Assembly: GCF_000498095.1 (NCBI RefSeq)
Contig: NZ_AUTQ01000230.1
Location: 17,846-81,845 of the forward strand
Direction of reading: 5' to 3'
Length of the DNA stretch: 64,000 nucleotides
Source of the DNA: Pseudoalteromonas sp. TB64
Lineage (GTDB): Bacteria; Pseudomonadota; Gammaproteobacteria; Enterobacterales; Alteromonadaceae
The notes under the pieces were generated by a model. The model saw only the letters and a list, made by a program, of their open reading frames with translations. It was not told where the DNA came from and searched no databases. A program made the position numbers and the translations under genes. Numbering within the stretch: position 1 is the stretch's first letter; each line of letters starts with the position of its first letter. Below are positions 37,952 through 48,000 of this stretch, piece by piece.

Positions 37952-39646
37952 ATGACAACAAATACTGATCCAAATTATCTTTACATACACCATTCTGGCC
38001 CTGGCCTAATTGAAACTCCGCTATTAAATAAAGGCAGTGCCTTTAGCAAAAAAGAACGCGAAAATTTCAATCTTGCTGGTTTACTTCCTCCACGCTTTGA
38101 AACGATTGAAGAGCAAGTTGAACGTTGTTACCAGCAGTACTCAAGCTTTACTGACAACCTTAACAAGCATATTTACTTACGTGCAATTCAAGATAATAAC
38201 GAAACACTTTACTACCGTTTAGTGCGCGATCATCTTGAAGAAATGATGCCAATTATTTATACCCCAACAGTGGGTGATGCCTGTGAAAAATTCTCAGACA
38301 TTTACCGCAGTGCACGTGGTCTATTTATTTCGTACGACGATCGTTACCAAATTGACGACATTTTACGTAACGCTACAAAAGGCAAAGTAAAAGTTATTGT
38401 TGTAACCGATGGCGAGCGTATTTTAGGTCTTGGCGATCAAGGCATTGGCGGTATGGGTATCCCAATTGGTAAATTATCACTTTACACTGCGTGTGGTGGT
38501 ATAAGCCCAGCATATACATTACCTGTAATGCTTGATGTAGGTACTAATAACGAAAAACTTTTAAACGATCCTATGTACATGGGTGCGCGTCATAAACGTA
38601 TTGCTCAAGATGAGTACGATGAGTTTTTAGATTTATTTATTAAAGCAGTTAAACGCCGTTGGCCTAGTGTGTTACTTCAGTTTGAAGATTTTGCACAACC
38701 AAATGCAATGCCATTGCTTAAGCGCTACCGCAATGAAATATGTAGCTTTAACGATGACATTCAAGGTACTGCAGCTGTAACTGTTGGCTCTTTACTTGCT
38801 GCATGTCGTGTTAAAAATTCAACGCTAAGCCAGCAAAAAGTAGTTTTTGTTGGTGCAGGTTCTGCTGGTTGTGGTATTGCTGAGCAAATTATTAGTCAAA
38901 TGGTTTTTGAAGGCATTACTGAAGCTCAAGCGCGTAGCCAAGTATTTATGGTTGACCGTTTTGGGTTACTTTCAGAGGGAATGGAAGGCTTACGTGATTT
39001 CCAACAAGCATTGGCTCAACCGCAAGATAACTTAAGCGAATGGACTTACAGCGGTGAATACGCATCATTACTTGATGTTATGCACTGTGCAGAGCCAGAC
39101 ATTCTAATTGGTGTATCTGGTCAACCGGGTTTATTTACAGAACAAGTAATACGTGCAATGCATGCTGGTTGTGAGCAGCCTGTGATTTTCCCATTAAGTA
39201 ATCCGTCTAAGCAGGTAGAAGCGCTTCCTGAAGATGTAATTAAATGGACCGACGGTAAAGCACTTGTTGCAACCGGTAGCCCATTTGATCCGGTTGAATA
39301 TAACGGTGAAATTTTCCCAATCCCACAATGTAACAATAGTTATATTTTTCCAGGTATTGGTTTGGGTGTTATTGCGGCTAAAGCAACCCGTATTACGGAT
39401 GCAATGCTAAGTGTGTCTAGCGAAATGCTTGCTGAGTCTTCACCGCGTGCAAACACAGGTAAAGGTAGTTTATTACCAGCGCTTACTGAAATTGAAACGC
39501 TAAGTAAGCGAATTGCATTTGCAGTTGCTAAAAAAGCAATTGAAGAGGGCGTTGCCCTTGAGATTTGTGATGATGCGCTATGGGCTGCAATCGATAGAAA
39601 TTACTGGTTACCAAAATACCGTAATTACAAACGTTGTAGTGTTTAA
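37952..39646 (+). CDS. maeA: NAD-dependent malic enzyme
   Basis: 564 residues, SfcA/MaeA type. Malate-binding N-terminal domain with [16 protein letters not shown] and the active-site Tyr; [17 protein letters not shown] with the catalytic Lys; ALL-beta metal site [12 protein letters not shown] and [12 protein letters not shown] (Asp ligands); then the NAD fold [17 protein letters not shown]. It converts malate to pyruvate and CO2 with NAD+ reduction in the cytosol. Single gene behind a MITE-like element; terminator downstream. Confidence 0.95.
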   Translation: MTTNTDPNYLYIHHSGPGLIETPLLNKGSAFSKKERENFNLAGLLPPRFETIEEQVERCYQQYSSFTDNLNKHIYLRAIQDNNETLYYRLVRDHLEEMMPIIYTPTVGDACEKFSDIYRSARGLFISYDDRYQIDDILRNATKGKVKVIVVTDGERILGLGDQGIGGMGIPIGKLSLYTACGGISPAYTLPVMLDVGTNNEKLLNDPMYMGARHKRIAQDEYDEFLDLFIKAVKRRWPSVLLQFEDFAQPNAMPLLKRYRNEICSFNDDIQGTAAVTVGSLLAACRVKNSTLSQQKVVFVGAGSAGCGIAEQIISQMVFEGITEAQARSQVFMVDRFGLLSEGMEGLRDFQQALAQPQDNLSEWTYSGEYASLLDVMHCAEPDILIGVSGQPGLFTEQVIRAMHAGCEQPVIFPLSNPSKQVEALPEDVIKWTDGKALVATGSPFDPVEYNGEIFPIPQCNNSYIFPGIGLGVIAAKATRITDAMLSVSSEMLAESSPRANTGKGSLLPALTEIETLSKRIAFAVAKKAIEEGVALEICDDALWAAIDRNYWLPKYRNYKRCSV

Positions 39647-39704
39647 TCACGGTTATACGTAATTTAAAGTAAATGGCGTAATAGCATTCGTTACAACGCT
39701 TAAC

Positions 39705-39731
39705 AAAAAACAGGCAATTGCCTGTTTTTTT
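39705..39731 (+). terminator. Rho-independent terminator
   Basis: ACAGGCAA and TTGCCTGT form an 8-bp stem flanked by A6 and T7, giving a bidirectional-type terminator after maeA. Confidence 0.9.
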
Positions 39732-39799
39732 GTGCTTGTTCATATTTAATTAACCACGTAAAGTCTTTAATAGCATTTACAAAATTAAAGGATCGACTT

Positions 39800-40525
39800 A
39801 TGAAAACACTGACTCTCGTTTTAGGTAGTGCACTGGCTTTAAACGTTCTTAGCTTTGATACACTCGCTGCTGCGACCCCCGACTCTCCTCATATTTATGT
39901 TAAAGGCGAAGTCACACTCACAACAATGCCAGATTATGTACAACTTAGCGTTGGAATTACAGAAGTTGATAAAGATTTAATTGCGGCTAAAAATAAAACC
40001 GATTTAACTATCGCTAAAGCAATTAAACTCGTAAAAGAAGTTGGTGTTTTGGAGAATGATATAAACGCGGGGCAAATTTCAATAAATCGAGATAGCCAAT
40101 ATAACCGCACTACCGGTAATCAAGAGTTTAACGGCTTTAAGGTTTCTCGCACGCTAACTGTAAAACTTAGTGATATAAATAAATACCCAGAGTTACTACA
40201 AAGCTTAGTTAACAACGGTATTAACGAAATTAATCAAACGCAGTTTTTAGTAAGTAACTACAACGAACTACATAAAAAAGCGCAAAAGTTAGCAATTAAA
40301 GACGCACGTGACGCTGCAAAAGAATTTAGTGAAGATTATGGCGTTGATTTAAAAGGTTTATACAGCGCATCGCTTAGCCCACTTAACGTGCAATCACAGC
40401 CTTATATGCGCGCAGAAAAAGTAATGATGGCTGATAGCGCACCAAGTAACTATGTACCTGATGCCTATTATGCAGGAGAGATTAAAGTAACAGCTTCAAG
40501 CTATGCTGTTTACTATATAGATTAA
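39800..40525 (+). CDS. SIMPL (DUF541) domain exported protein
   Basis: 241 residues with a signal peptide (about 24 residues ending TLAAA). The SIMPL domain covers the rest: IYVKGEVTLTTMPDYVQLSV at the start, GFKVSRTLTVKLSDINKYPEL in the middle (read in two pieces, GFKVSRTLTVK and DINKYPEL) and EIKVTASSYAVYYID at the end. Periplasmic; the family's role is not settled, with oxidative-stress links in some species. Single gene. Confidence 0.88.
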   Translation: MKTLTLVLGSALALNVLSFDTLAAATPDSPHIYVKGEVTLTTMPDYVQLSVGITEVDKDLIAAKNKTDLTIAKAIKLVKEVGVLENDINAGQISINRDSQYNRTTGNQEFNGFKVSRTLTVKLSDINKYPELLQSLVNNGINEINQTQFLVSNYNELHKKAQKLAIKDARDAAKEFSEDYGVDLKGLYSASLSPLNVQSQPYMRAEKVMMADSAPSNYVPDAYYAGEIKVTASSYAVYYID

Positions 40526-40529
40526 AACT

Positions 40530-41882
40530 TTATTTTTGGTGGCGCTCAAAACGCGCTACTAACTCTTCACCTTGCTCTTGGCTAATACGGGCAATAGAGT
40601 TAAGCATATTAGTAATTTCTCGCCTGTCGTACTCATTAGTTACATGTTCATTTATGTCATCAACAATCGCATTTAAATAATTAAATAAGCTGTTTCTTGC
40701 ATCGGTATCTTTATGGGCAACAAACAAAATATTTTTAAATGCCTCAAGTACGTTCGTCATTACGTATGCATCGCCTTTGGCGTAATTACGCAGCGGTGTA
40801 AAGTTGTCGTGTAGCAGTTCATCAAAGCTTGTTTCGTGCAGGTAAAGCAGTGGATTGTTATCACTGTGCTTAAACGAGTAATTAATATCGTTAATTGAAA
40901 GTCGTTGAATAAGCAATATACTTAGCATATCAATTGATTTAACTGCAGTACCAGGATCGTTTATCCCAGGGCTCATAGCCTTAACAGCAATCTCTGATAT
41001 TTGTGTTAAACCATAACGGTAATGATCGCTTATATACTCTTCTATATAAAAAATAAAACAGTCGAGAATTTTATTTATCAGCTCTTCATCGTTTGTTATA
41101 TCTTTATTGCACTTTAAAAACGGATAGCCTTTAACCGTAAAATAACCTTGGTTAACAGATATATACACCTTTATATCTTCCCCAGCTAAAATGGCACACA
41201 GCTTATCGGTATGCACGCCTTTATAATACCCTTCGGTTTTACTGCTGATAGAGTGCCACTGGCTAAAATCAGGAAAGTCTTCAATAGGGTTATCTTGTTG
41301 CCTTTGTATTATTGTTTTAATTTCGTTTTTAGTTTGGCTAAATAAGCCATTTAACACGTTGTCTACCTGAATGGCACGAGAAATTGAATGTATAAAAAAC
41401 ACAAATAAACCAAGCGAAATCAAGCCAAATATAAGTGCAAATAATACACCGATTGATGGAATAGCTGTGCTGCCACCATCTAGTTTATTAATATTTATTA
41501 GCATAATAATAGAGTAAATTATACTACCTAAATAAAAGCCCAATACCAATTGGTGTGATTTACGCGTAATAAGCCCAGGCACAACACGAGGAGATAAACT
41601 CGCACTAGCTGAGTTTAAAACAACCATAACCATAGAAAAACTAAACACAGTAAGTGAAATAATACTGCCTGCTAAGGTGCTTAAAATAGTACGCGCGTTT
41701 TCGGCGCTATCAACAAGCACAACAGATATGAACGACTTTAATTGCTCAATAGGCGCTAAATATTCTACCGACATAGTAACAATAGCAAATGCTAAAAAAC
41801 CAACTGAGAGCATTGAAGGGTAAAAGCCAATACTGTTGATCATTTCTCGATAACTGTCGGCTACTTTGCGAGGTACAAACAT
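40530..41882 (-). CDS. DUF2254 membrane protein
   Basis: 450 residues. Four TM helices in the first third (about residues 20-165), with ARTILSTLAGSIISLTVFSFSMVMV typical of DUF2254 (read as ARTILSTLAGSI and SLTVFSFSMVMV). The remaining soluble part includes AVKAMSPGINDPGTAVKSID, the most conserved stretch of the family. Function unknown. Convergent with the SIMPL gene, separated by only 4 bp. Confidence 0.85.
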   Translation of the reverse strand: MFVPRKVADSYREMINSIGFYPSMLSVGFLAFAIVTMSVEYLAPIEQLKSFISVVLVDSAENARTILSTLAGSIISLTVFSFSMVMVVLNSASASLSPRVVPGLITRKSHQLVLGFYLGSIIYSIIMLININKLDGGSTAIPSIGVLFALIFGLISLGLFVFFIHSISRAIQVDNVLNGLFSQTKNEIKTIIQRQQDNPIEDFPDFSQWHSISSKTEGYYKGVHTDKLCAILAGEDIKVYISVNQGYFTVKGYPFLKCNKDITNDEELINKILDCFIFYIEEYISDHYRYGLTQISEIAVKAMSPGINDPGTAVKSIDMLSILLIQRLSINDINYSFKHSDNNPLLYLHETSFDELLHDNFTPLRNYAKGDAYVMTNVLEAFKNILFVAHKDTDARNSLFNYLNAIVDDINEHVTNEYDRREITNMLNSIARISQEQGEELVARFERHQK

Positions 41883-42039
41883 AAAATCCTTATGTATTTT
41901 CTACTTACTTAATACCCTTAGCTTAGCATAGGCATTTATTAAACTTCTGATAATGCTGGTCAAATTTATATGTTATTATCAAACTCATAATAATAGAGCG
42001 CATATTTATGCGAGTAATAATAAATAACAGGAAAACAAC

Positions 42040-42414
42040 GTGATCATTTCAACTTATGCAGCACTTCTTGCGTTTTACTATATATATTTAAGCTTTAATG
42101 TAATAAAACTCCGTAAAGCACAACAAATATCATTAGGCGATAATGGTGAGCCGAGCCTTCAACGTGCAATACGAGCCCATGGGAACTTTATGGAATACGT
42201 GCCGTTTGCTATTATTTTACTTTTTTTAGTTGAATATCAAGGTCTTGCTAGTCATTATTGTCATATATTAGGTGGGATGCTATTAGTAGGACGTGTATTT
42301 CATAATTCGGGCATTGTAGAAAAAAACATGAGATTTCGCCAAATTGGCGCTGTATCAACGTTTTTAGTCATAATTATTAGTGCATTTGTAATGCTGATTA
42401 CTCGTAATAGTTAA
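42040..42414 (+). CDS. MAPEG family membrane protein
   Basis: 124 residues from a GTG start with AGGA eight bases upstream. Four TM helices. The family motif RAHGNFMEYVPFAI lies at about residues 47-60, and GRVFHNSGI is in the third helix region. MAPEG proteins include glutathione-dependent enzymes of lipid-peroxide or eicosanoid metabolism; in bacteria the substrate is rarely known. Confidence 0.85.
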   Translation: MIISTYAALLAFYYIYLSFNVIKLRKAQQISLGDNGEPSLQRAIRAHGNFMEYVPFAIILLFLVEYQGLASHYCHILGGMLLVGRVFHNSGIVEKNMRFRQIGAVSTFLVIIISAFVMLITRNS

Positions 42415-42439
42415 TATTATTTATTGCCTGATTTAAAAG

Positions 42440-43069
42440 ATGAAAAAAATATTTATTATCGGTTTGCCGCGCACCGGCACAACCAGCGTATGCCACACTT
42501 TATTAGAGTGTGGTGTAGCTACTGCACATACCGCGTACACTAATTTTTGCTTCAATAACGCGACTGCAATTGCAGATACCCCCATTTTTAACGACTACAA
42601 AACCCTTGATTTACATTACCCTAATTCAAAGTTTATATATTTAGAGCGAGAGCTTGCGGCTTGGTTACCTTCAATAAAGCAATTATTAACACGTATGCAC
42701 ACTAATTTAACGCGTGCCGATGGTGGTTTTAATATTCATATAAAACGTTGTTATTTAAATACGTTTAGTGAGTTATCGTTGAATAAAATTAATGACGATA
42801 GCTACTTAGAATCTTGTTATGAAGAGCATTTTAAGGATGCTAAAACATACTTTAATAATCGTGGCCACGATTTTTTATCAATTGATATAGCAAAGCCTGA
42901 AAGCTATAAAAAGTTGTGTGACTTTTTACAATTAAAAAGTGATAAAACAGATTTTGAAAAAATGAATATGGGCGGCAAAGTCACCGCATGGAACGATATT
43001 AAACACCCGTTAAAAATAGAGTCTACAGCTAAAGGACGTATTGATAAATTACTCCCATATACTAACTAG
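42440..43069 (+). CDS. Sulfotransferase-like protein
   Basis: 209 residues. GLPRTGTTSVCHTLLECG is the 5'-phosphosulfate-binding loop of sulfotransferases or the P-loop of related small kinases. SKFIYLERELAAWL parallels the 3'-phosphate-binding strand with the Arg conserved. The C-terminal HDFLSIDIAKPESYKKL is also typical of this family. The acceptor is unknown. It follows the MAPEG gene by 25 bp in the same direction. Confidence 0.75.
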   Translation: MKKIFIIGLPRTGTTSVCHTLLECGVATAHTAYTNFCFNNATAIADTPIFNDYKTLDLHYPNSKFIYLERELAAWLPSIKQLLTRMHTNLTRADGGFNIHIKRCYLNTFSELSLNKINDDSYLESCYEEHFKDAKTYFNNRGHDFLSIDIAKPESYKKLCDFLQLKSDKTDFEKMNMGGKVTAWNDIKHPLKIESTAKGRIDKLLPYTN

Positions 43070-43192
43070 CATAACGGGTTTAGCAATTATCATATTGTTA
43101 AATAGAGTTAATATATAAGCTAATTGGTATTGCGAGATTTTTTAAATTAAATACGTTAAAATCTCCGTATTATTATTTAAGTTGTACAGATC

Positions 43193-43765
43193 ATGTTTGA
43201 ATTAAAATACCACACCCCATTTGAATGGACCGAAGTAGTGCTTGCTGACTTTGATACTTTTTTACAAGACCACGCTGCCGCAGAAAAAAAAGCATCGGGC
43301 ATGGCGATGTCTATGCTTTCTCACTACCCAGATAAGCGAAAATTGGTTATAGCAATGACCGACCTAGCTCTCGAAGAAATGATTCATTTTAAAGAAGTAC
43401 TTAAAATTTTAATTGAGCGTGACGTAAATTTAGGTGACGATAAAAAAGATTCATACATTAAACAAATTCGTGGATTATTTAGAAATGGTCGCGAAGAGTT
43501 TTTAATGGATCGCTTACTTGTTGGCGGTGTAATTGAAGCTCGGGGGCACGAGCGTTTTTCGTTAGTTGCTCAAGCACTTCCCAAAGGTAAAGAAAAAGAG
43601 TTTTATATCGCGATTGCTGAGTCAGAAGAAAAACATAAAAACCTTTTTGTAGAGCTTGCCTACGAGTACTTTGACAAAGCAGATGTAGATGTACGTCTAG
43701 AAGAGCTATTAATAGCTGAAGCGAAAATTTGTAAAAGCATTCCATTTACAGCGGCTCTTCATTAA
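43193..43765 (+). CDS. miaE: tRNA-(ms2io6A) hydroxylase
   Basis: 190 residues, a four-helix di-iron monooxygenase. Ligands can be seen in DHAAAEKKA (Glu), EEMIHF (Glu and His), GGVIEARGHERF (Glu) and ESEEKHKN (Glu and His). It hydroxylates the isopentenyl group of ms2i6A37 in tRNA. MiaE is found in a subset of gammaproteobacteria and needs MiaA and MiaB elsewhere in the genome. Confidence 0.93.
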   Translation: MFELKYHTPFEWTEVVLADFDTFLQDHAAAEKKASGMAMSMLSHYPDKRKLVIAMTDLALEEMIHFKEVLKILIERDVNLGDDKKDSYIKQIRGLFRNGREEFLMDRLLVGGVIEARGHERFSLVAQALPKGKEKEFYIAIAESEEKHKNLFVELAYEYFDKADVDVRLEELLIAEAKICKSIPFTAALH

Positions 43766-43774
43766 GTTTTAATC

Positions 43775-43806
43775 GCGCAGAGTGGTTAATAAATTACACT
43801 CTGTGC
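43775..43806 (+). terminator. Rho-independent hairpin after miaE
   Basis: GCGCAGAGTG and CACTCTGTGC form a 10-bp stem (one G-U pair), loop of 12, followed by ATGTTTT. Confidence 0.75.
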
Positions 43807-43876
43807 ATGTTTTAAGTAAAACTTCATTTCAATCCCCTAAAACGACACCGTTTAACTCCCTTTTATTCACAAAGTA

Positions 43877-43899
43877 TTGATTTGCATTTTGCTAATCAA
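43877..43899. promoter_or_regulatory. Tad-locus upstream activating palindrome, site 1
   Basis: TTGATTTGC-ATTTT-GCTAATCAA: inverted repeat with one mismatch. Its centre is about 94 bp before the transcription start predicted from the sigma-54 promoter at 43957. The same motif precedes the other two tad units. Confidence 0.75.
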
Positions 43900-43956
43900 A
43901 ATCAAAATCGTCATTTAAATAAAGCATAACTCATTAAAAAATAAAGCTAAAAAGTT

Positions 43957-43972
43957 TGGGTTAATAATTGCA
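43957..43972 (+). promoter_or_regulatory. Sigma-54 promoter of rcpA
   Basis: TGGGTTAATAATTGCA keeps the GG-N10-GC spacing with a full TTGCA -12 element. Predicted start near 43982, leaving a leader of about 24 bases. Confidence 0.65.
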
Positions 43973-44005
43973 CTTACTCCTTTAAGCAAATTGAGGGAAA
44001 GGCTT

Positions 44006-45925
44006 ATGTTAAAATTAACTTTTATACTACTGCTACTATCATTCACTGCTATAGCCAGTGAAAGTAACTTAGATTATATAGAAAACGCAAATGGTGAGCG
44101 GGTACAAAAAGTGTCGCACTTAGTTAAATGGACGCACACTCGCTTTGTGTTTAATCGAGATATTTCGCGAATAGCACTTGGTCATGAGGCCACGCTTGAT
44201 GTAAATGTGGTTAATGGACGTGAGTTGTTAATTTTAGCCAAAAAGTTGGGTCGTACATCAATGATGGTGTGGTACGACGATAAAAGCTCTGAAACATTTT
44301 TACTTGGTGTAACCGAAGACTATAGCGTACTGGAAAATGCCTTAAACGATATTCACCCTGACGTGCAACTAACCATAGCGCCTGATCGCCATGCTGTAGT
44401 ATTGCGCGGTGAAGTACCAACAATTAATTATCGTCATGCTGCTTATGAAGCTGCAAAAAACTACCTTTATGCCAGTAGCTCACAAGCATCACAACCTGTT
44501 ATTACCTCAAATCCTAACCAAGGTATGTTTAACTCGCTTGCACAACGATTACAAGGCTTGGGTAACTCAAATGGTAGTAGCTCTCAAAACTCGAGCAAAG
44601 TCGCAATCATTAATTTAATAAAAGTAACTCAAGCACCCAAGCCAAAAGAAGAACGTATAAGCGAAGTTATTAAATCAATGGGTGCAGATAAGGTTAAAAT
44701 TAAACGTATTTCTGTTGATGAATTATCAAATGACGACAGTGACGTGTTTTTCTTATCAGGTACTGTTAAAAACCAAATAGAACTCGTGCGTTTATTAAAT
44801 GTGATTAATAAATTATTTGAACCAGAATTATCAACCCAAATGCCAGGCTCTTCGCTTGATCAAAGTAGTATGATGGGCGGTTCAACTCAAAATGAAAATT
44901 CAGATATTGAAGTACTAGCAAATGAATCTGGTGGTTTATTAAATGGCGGCGGCTCAGGTGTTACTTTAAGTAATGTGAACTCAAATATTGCACGTGCAAC
45001 ATTACTCTCAGTTGCTGGCGGTAAAGTATTGTCGAGCATTGAAGTAGAAGATTTACCGCAAATCCGAGTGTCAGTTCAATTATACGAAGTTAACCAACGT
45101 CGATTAAAGCAATGGCGTCCTGATATTAGTGTGCTTTCTAATGGCTATCAACAGCAAGAAGGGTTATTTGGTCTAGATGGAATGACTAATCGTGAGTCGG
45201 GTTCGTCAACGATTGAAAATGCATTGCAATTAATTGGTGGGCAACTAACTAATAATTTACAACTTTCGACTTCTCAATTTGCTATTGATATGCTGTTTTC
45301 TTTATTAGAACAAGAAGGTATTTCAAGAGTGCTTTCTAGACCCACTATTACTGTACTTGCAGGTGAGAGTGCGGTGTTTAAAGTAGGAGGGGAAGTACCC
45401 GTTCCAACCACATATAGTCCATCTGGTATCACTAGCGGACAGCAAGGTAATAGTGGGTCTGTATTTAGTGGTACTGAGTTTAAATCTTTTGGTGTTGAAT
45501 TAAACGTACGTGCAATGGTTGATGATAAGGACCGAATAACACTTGATTTAAATCCTGTAATTTCAATGCCCGATACCACCTTAACAGCAGAAATAGCACA
45601 AAGCACAGGAAGTAGTTTAAATAGCAGCGCTTTTAATACGCGCAGCATGCAAACATCTACTCGGTTAAGAGATGGTCAACCTTTAATTATTGCAGGGCTA
45701 ATAAGCGCTGATAGCAACTCAAGCCATGATTTTGTACCTAATGGTAGCGGCGAAAGCATGTTAGGGAAATTAAGCGAAACAACGAGTAAAAGCGAAAATA
45801 ACCGTGAACTTATTATTGTAGTGACCCCTAATTTGGTGCGAGAACCAGTAAATACATTACGTTCATGGGAACCTGCTGATTTAGACTCTCAATTACTTAG
45901 TTTCATACAGGAGCAAGGACTATGA
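44006..45925 (+). CDS. rcpA: Tad/Flp pilus secretin RcpA (CpaC-like)
   Basis: 639 residues from ATG 44006, after the ribosome site GAGGGAAAGG; a TTG at 43991 is less likely. Signal peptide of about 18 residues. The N-terminal domain (about 20-110) is the pilus-assembly N-domain typical of RcpA/CpaC, then BON-like repeats (about 115-275), then the secretin domain (about 330-620) with VLSRPTITVLAGESAVFKVG and GGEVPVPT. The sequence between is rich in Ser/Asn/Gly. It forms the outer-membrane channel of the pilus. Its end overlaps the next gene by 4 bp. Confidence 0.9.
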   Translation: MLKLTFILLLLSFTAIASESNLDYIENANGERVQKVSHLVKWTHTRFVFNRDISRIALGHEATLDVNVVNGRELLILAKKLGRTSMMVWYDDKSSETFLLGVTEDYSVLENALNDIHPDVQLTIAPDRHAVVLRGEVPTINYRHAAYEAAKNYLYASSSQASQPVITSNPNQGMFNSLAQRLQGLGNSNGSSSQNSSKVAIINLIKVTQAPKPKEERISEVIKSMGADKVKIKRISVDELSNDDSDVFFLSGTVKNQIELVRLLNVINKLFEPELSTQMPGSSLDQSSMMGGSTQNENSDIEVLANESGGLLNGGGSGVTLSNVNSNIARATLLSVAGGKVLSSIEVEDLPQIRVSVQLYEVNQRRLKQWRPDISVLSNGYQQQEGLFGLDGMTNRESGSSTIENALQLIGGQLTNNLQLSTSQFAIDMLFSLLEQEGISRVLSRPTITVLAGESAVFKVGGEVPVPTTYSPSGITSGQQGNSGSVFSGTEFKSFGVELNVRAMVDDKDRITLDLNPVISMPDTTLTAEIAQSTGSSLNSSAFNTRSMQTSTRLRDGQPLIIAGLISADSNSSHDFVPNGSGESMLGKLSETTSKSENNRELIIVVTPNLVREPVNTLRSWEPADLDSQLLSFIQEQGL

Positions 45926-46599
45926 AAATATTTTACGTTATTTTACTACTTACTTTATCTGGTTGTGCTCACATTGACTATAAGCCAAGTGTTAATCCAT
46001 ATAGTGCTTTGGGTGATTTAGTTAATAAATATCAGTTAAATACACAGCAATTAAAGTGCGAAGGTATAAACGCAAGTAACTGTCTAACATTAGTGCATGA
46101 ACTAAATCAGTTAATGCTAGAGCATCCAGGTAACACGGCTATATTGTCGATTGCAGCTTATTCATTTTATAAAAGTGGTAGAGCAAACCAAGCGCAACAA
46201 GTTATAAATACATTACTTAATAAACCTAATCCTCCATTAAATGCAATTACACTTGGTATAAGCTTGGCGATTGAGCAAGGGAATTTAGCAAAAGCTAAAA
46301 GTATTGCTCAATATGGAATTGATGTATTTGGAACTCAGTCATCACCTTACTTACAAATGGCGTCAATTCATTATGCTCAAGGTAGTTATGTTATTGCTTC
46401 TAATTATTTAGAGCTTGCCGCTAAGTTTGGATTAAAAAATACGATTTATTTTTACCATAAAGGATTAATAGAAGAAGGAAATGCTAATAACTTACTTGCA
46501 TGTAACTATTATGAGCAAGTGTTATCTGTTGAGCCAGAGCATAAAAAAGCGCTTGCTAGGCGAGGAAAGCTTTCTATTTTAGGAAATTGTTATTCTTAA
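45922..46599 (+). CDS. TadD-like TPR lipoprotein
   Basis: 225 residues. Lipoprotein signal LLLTLSGC. The rest is alpha-helical with at least three TPR-like units (LSIAAYSFYKSGRANQAQQV, PYLQMASIHYAQGSYVIASN, CNYYEQVLSVEPEHKKALAR). TadD-type lipoproteins help secretin assembly (a pilotin-like role). Translationally coupled to rcpA by ATGA overlap. Together they form the outer-membrane half of the machine, transcribed apart from the inner-membrane genes. Confidence 0.75.
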   Translation: MKIFYVILLLTLSGCAHIDYKPSVNPYSALGDLVNKYQLNTQQLKCEGINASNCLTLVHELNQLMLEHPGNTAILSIAAYSFYKSGRANQAQQVINTLLNKPNPPLNAITLGISLAIEQGNLAKAKSIAQYGIDVFGTQSSPYLQMASIHYAQGSYVIASNYLELAAKFGLKNTIYFYHKGLIEEGNANNLLACNYYEQVLSVEPEHKKALARRGKLSILGNCYS

Positions 46600-46618
46600 G
46601 GCCGAAAGGCCTTTTTTT
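46598..46618 (+). terminator. Rho-independent terminator
   Basis: AAGGCC-GAAA-GGCCTT plus T-run directly after the TadD-like gene; a GNRA-type tetraloop closes the stem. Confidence 0.93.
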
Positions 46619-47406
46619 ACTCAAATTTTAAACAATCATTTATTCGCCTTAACGTAACTTTAATTTGTATTTTCTATAGTTAACTTTTCAAAGTATTAAT
46701 CATGCAAGGTAGATTTACTAAAATTATGATATTTTAATAAATAACCCCATGCTTTATCACCCTTAAATTATGATCTCCCCTTATTTCTTCATTCTTTGTT
46801 TAAAACTGCGACAACAAGAAAGTACCTCAATAGTAACTGCTCTCTTTTATTCTCGAATTTATTTAATAGCGTTCGTAGCTTCACCTAATTTGAAAGCCCA
46901 TAAGGTAGATTTGCGATAATTAAGCGAGATTCAATTTACATAAAATTTGTGACTTTATATTTAGTTTTCAAATCATTCAGCCCTCATGAAGTGTGGTTAT
47001 TAATATAAATAGGAAATAGTTCGTATGAATACCAAGCATGCGTTGTATTTGAACCATTGTTTTATCTATTTATACCCATTGATGTAAGAACGTAGGATAA
47101 CGCAGAGGAGGTCAGTGAGATCGCTAGAACAAATACTAACATTTAAAGTTGAACACGCCCTTATACCACTATAAATATCGAGGAAAGCTTCTATGTACTA
47201 TATTCAAAGCATACCACTGACTATGTTAATGCAAAGGAGTGTATGCATCGTTATGTTATATAAAAAGCTAAATACAAATATTCTGTCATAAATTTAATCT
47301 TAAAATGGGTAATCTTGAATTAAATTATACTTAATCATTACTCTAGTATTTTCAACAACGTAAATACGCATAATTAACATTCTTTGTTTAGAGTTTAGAG
47401 TTGAAA
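46619..47406. other. Long gene-free stretch upstream of the pilin operon
   Basis: About 790 bp with no convincing gene. The best small frames are 47193-47291 (32 aa, GAGGAAAG upstream) and 47115-47174 (19 aa, AGGAGGT upstream). Neither has a recognisable product. It could hold an sRNA or be the scar of a lost tad gene. Confidence 0.4.
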
Positions 47407-47433
47407 TTTTGATTTGCATTTTGCAAATCAAAA
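47407..47433. promoter_or_regulatory. Tad-locus upstream activating palindrome, site 2
   Basis: TTTTGATTTGC-ATTTT-GCAAATCAAAA: perfect 11-base arms, the best copy of the three. Its centre is about 107 bp before the predicted start of the pilin transcript. Confidence 0.8.
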
Positions 47434-47500
47434 TAACCTGTATTTAAATGCAATCAGACCCAGTTGATTTAAGTCATTGTATTTATGAGGAATTATTGTT

Positions 47501-47516
47501 TGGCACAGTCTTCGCA
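47501..47516 (+). promoter_or_regulatory. Sigma-54 promoter of the pilin operon
   Basis: TGGCACAGTCTTCGCA: consensus -24 element TGGCAC, GG-N10-GC spacing, one mismatch in the -12 element. Predicted start near 47526. Confidence 0.7.
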
Positions 47517-47562
47517 TTATATAAAGTGAGCATAAGCTCTTCTAATATTAAAGGTGAAGATG

Positions 47563-47952
47563 ATGAAAACAACCAAACATAACTTAAACAGCAAAAAGCA
47601 AAAAGGTTTTGTACTTACTTCAGAGCTAATCATTCTTTCTACTTCTATGGTAGCTGCGCTTGTAATTGGTTTATCAACATTACGTGACTCAGTAACAAGT
47701 GAACTTGAAGATGTAGCTGAAGCAATTGGTTCACTTGACCAAAGCTACGTATTTGACGGAATGATTAATGCCGAAGGTACAGCTGAAGTATCTGGTTCAG
47801 GTTTTGTAGACTCTGTTGATGTGTATGCTGGCGATGAAAGCTCATTCACCTTTGTTACATCTGACTTTAGTGAAAATGCTGCGCTTATTAGTGCAACTCC
47901 AAGTGGTGATGCAGCAACTCGTACAGCAGCAGGCGGCTCACAAGGTAACTAA
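47563..47952 (+). CDS. Pilin-like major subunit of the Tad-like system
   Basis: 129 residues from the second of two adjacent ATGs (AAGGTG six bases upstream). A basic leader of 15 residues ends in KKQKG, followed by FVLTSELIILSTSMVAALVI, a type IV-pilin-like N-terminal helix. If cleavage is after that Gly, the Glu is at +6, not +5 as in normal type IV or Flp pilins. The mature part is acidic and Ser/Ala/Gly-rich, without Cys. First gene of the operon, followed by a hairpin that may raise its share of mRNA, which fits a major subunit. It is not a standard Flp protein (those are about 50-70 residues). Confidence 0.6.
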   Translation: MKTTKHNLNSKKQKGFVLTSELIILSTSMVAALVIGLSTLRDSVTSELEDVAEAIGSLDQSYVFDGMINAEGTAEVSGSGFVDSVDVYAGDESSFTFVTSDFSENAALISATPSGDAATRTAAGGSQGN

Positions 47953-47974
47953 TATTGAATATCAGGCTTAAGGC

Positions 47975-48000
47975 TCACTGCCACAAACGTGTGGCAGTGA
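47975..48000 (+). promoter_or_regulatory. Intercistronic hairpin after the pilin gene
   Basis: TCACTGCCACA and TGTGGCAGTGA form a perfect 11-bp stem with the loop AACG. No T-run follows. It probably blocks 3' decay or part of the transcription so that the pilin mRNA exceeds the rest of the operon. Confidence 0.7.

Noticed and set aside
43991..44005. TTG start for rcpA
   Set aside because: It would overlap the GAGGGAAAGG ribosome site; ATG 44006 gives a normal signal peptide.
45274..45648. Open frame opposite rcpA
   Set aside because: Falls in the conserved secretin domain; shadow frame.
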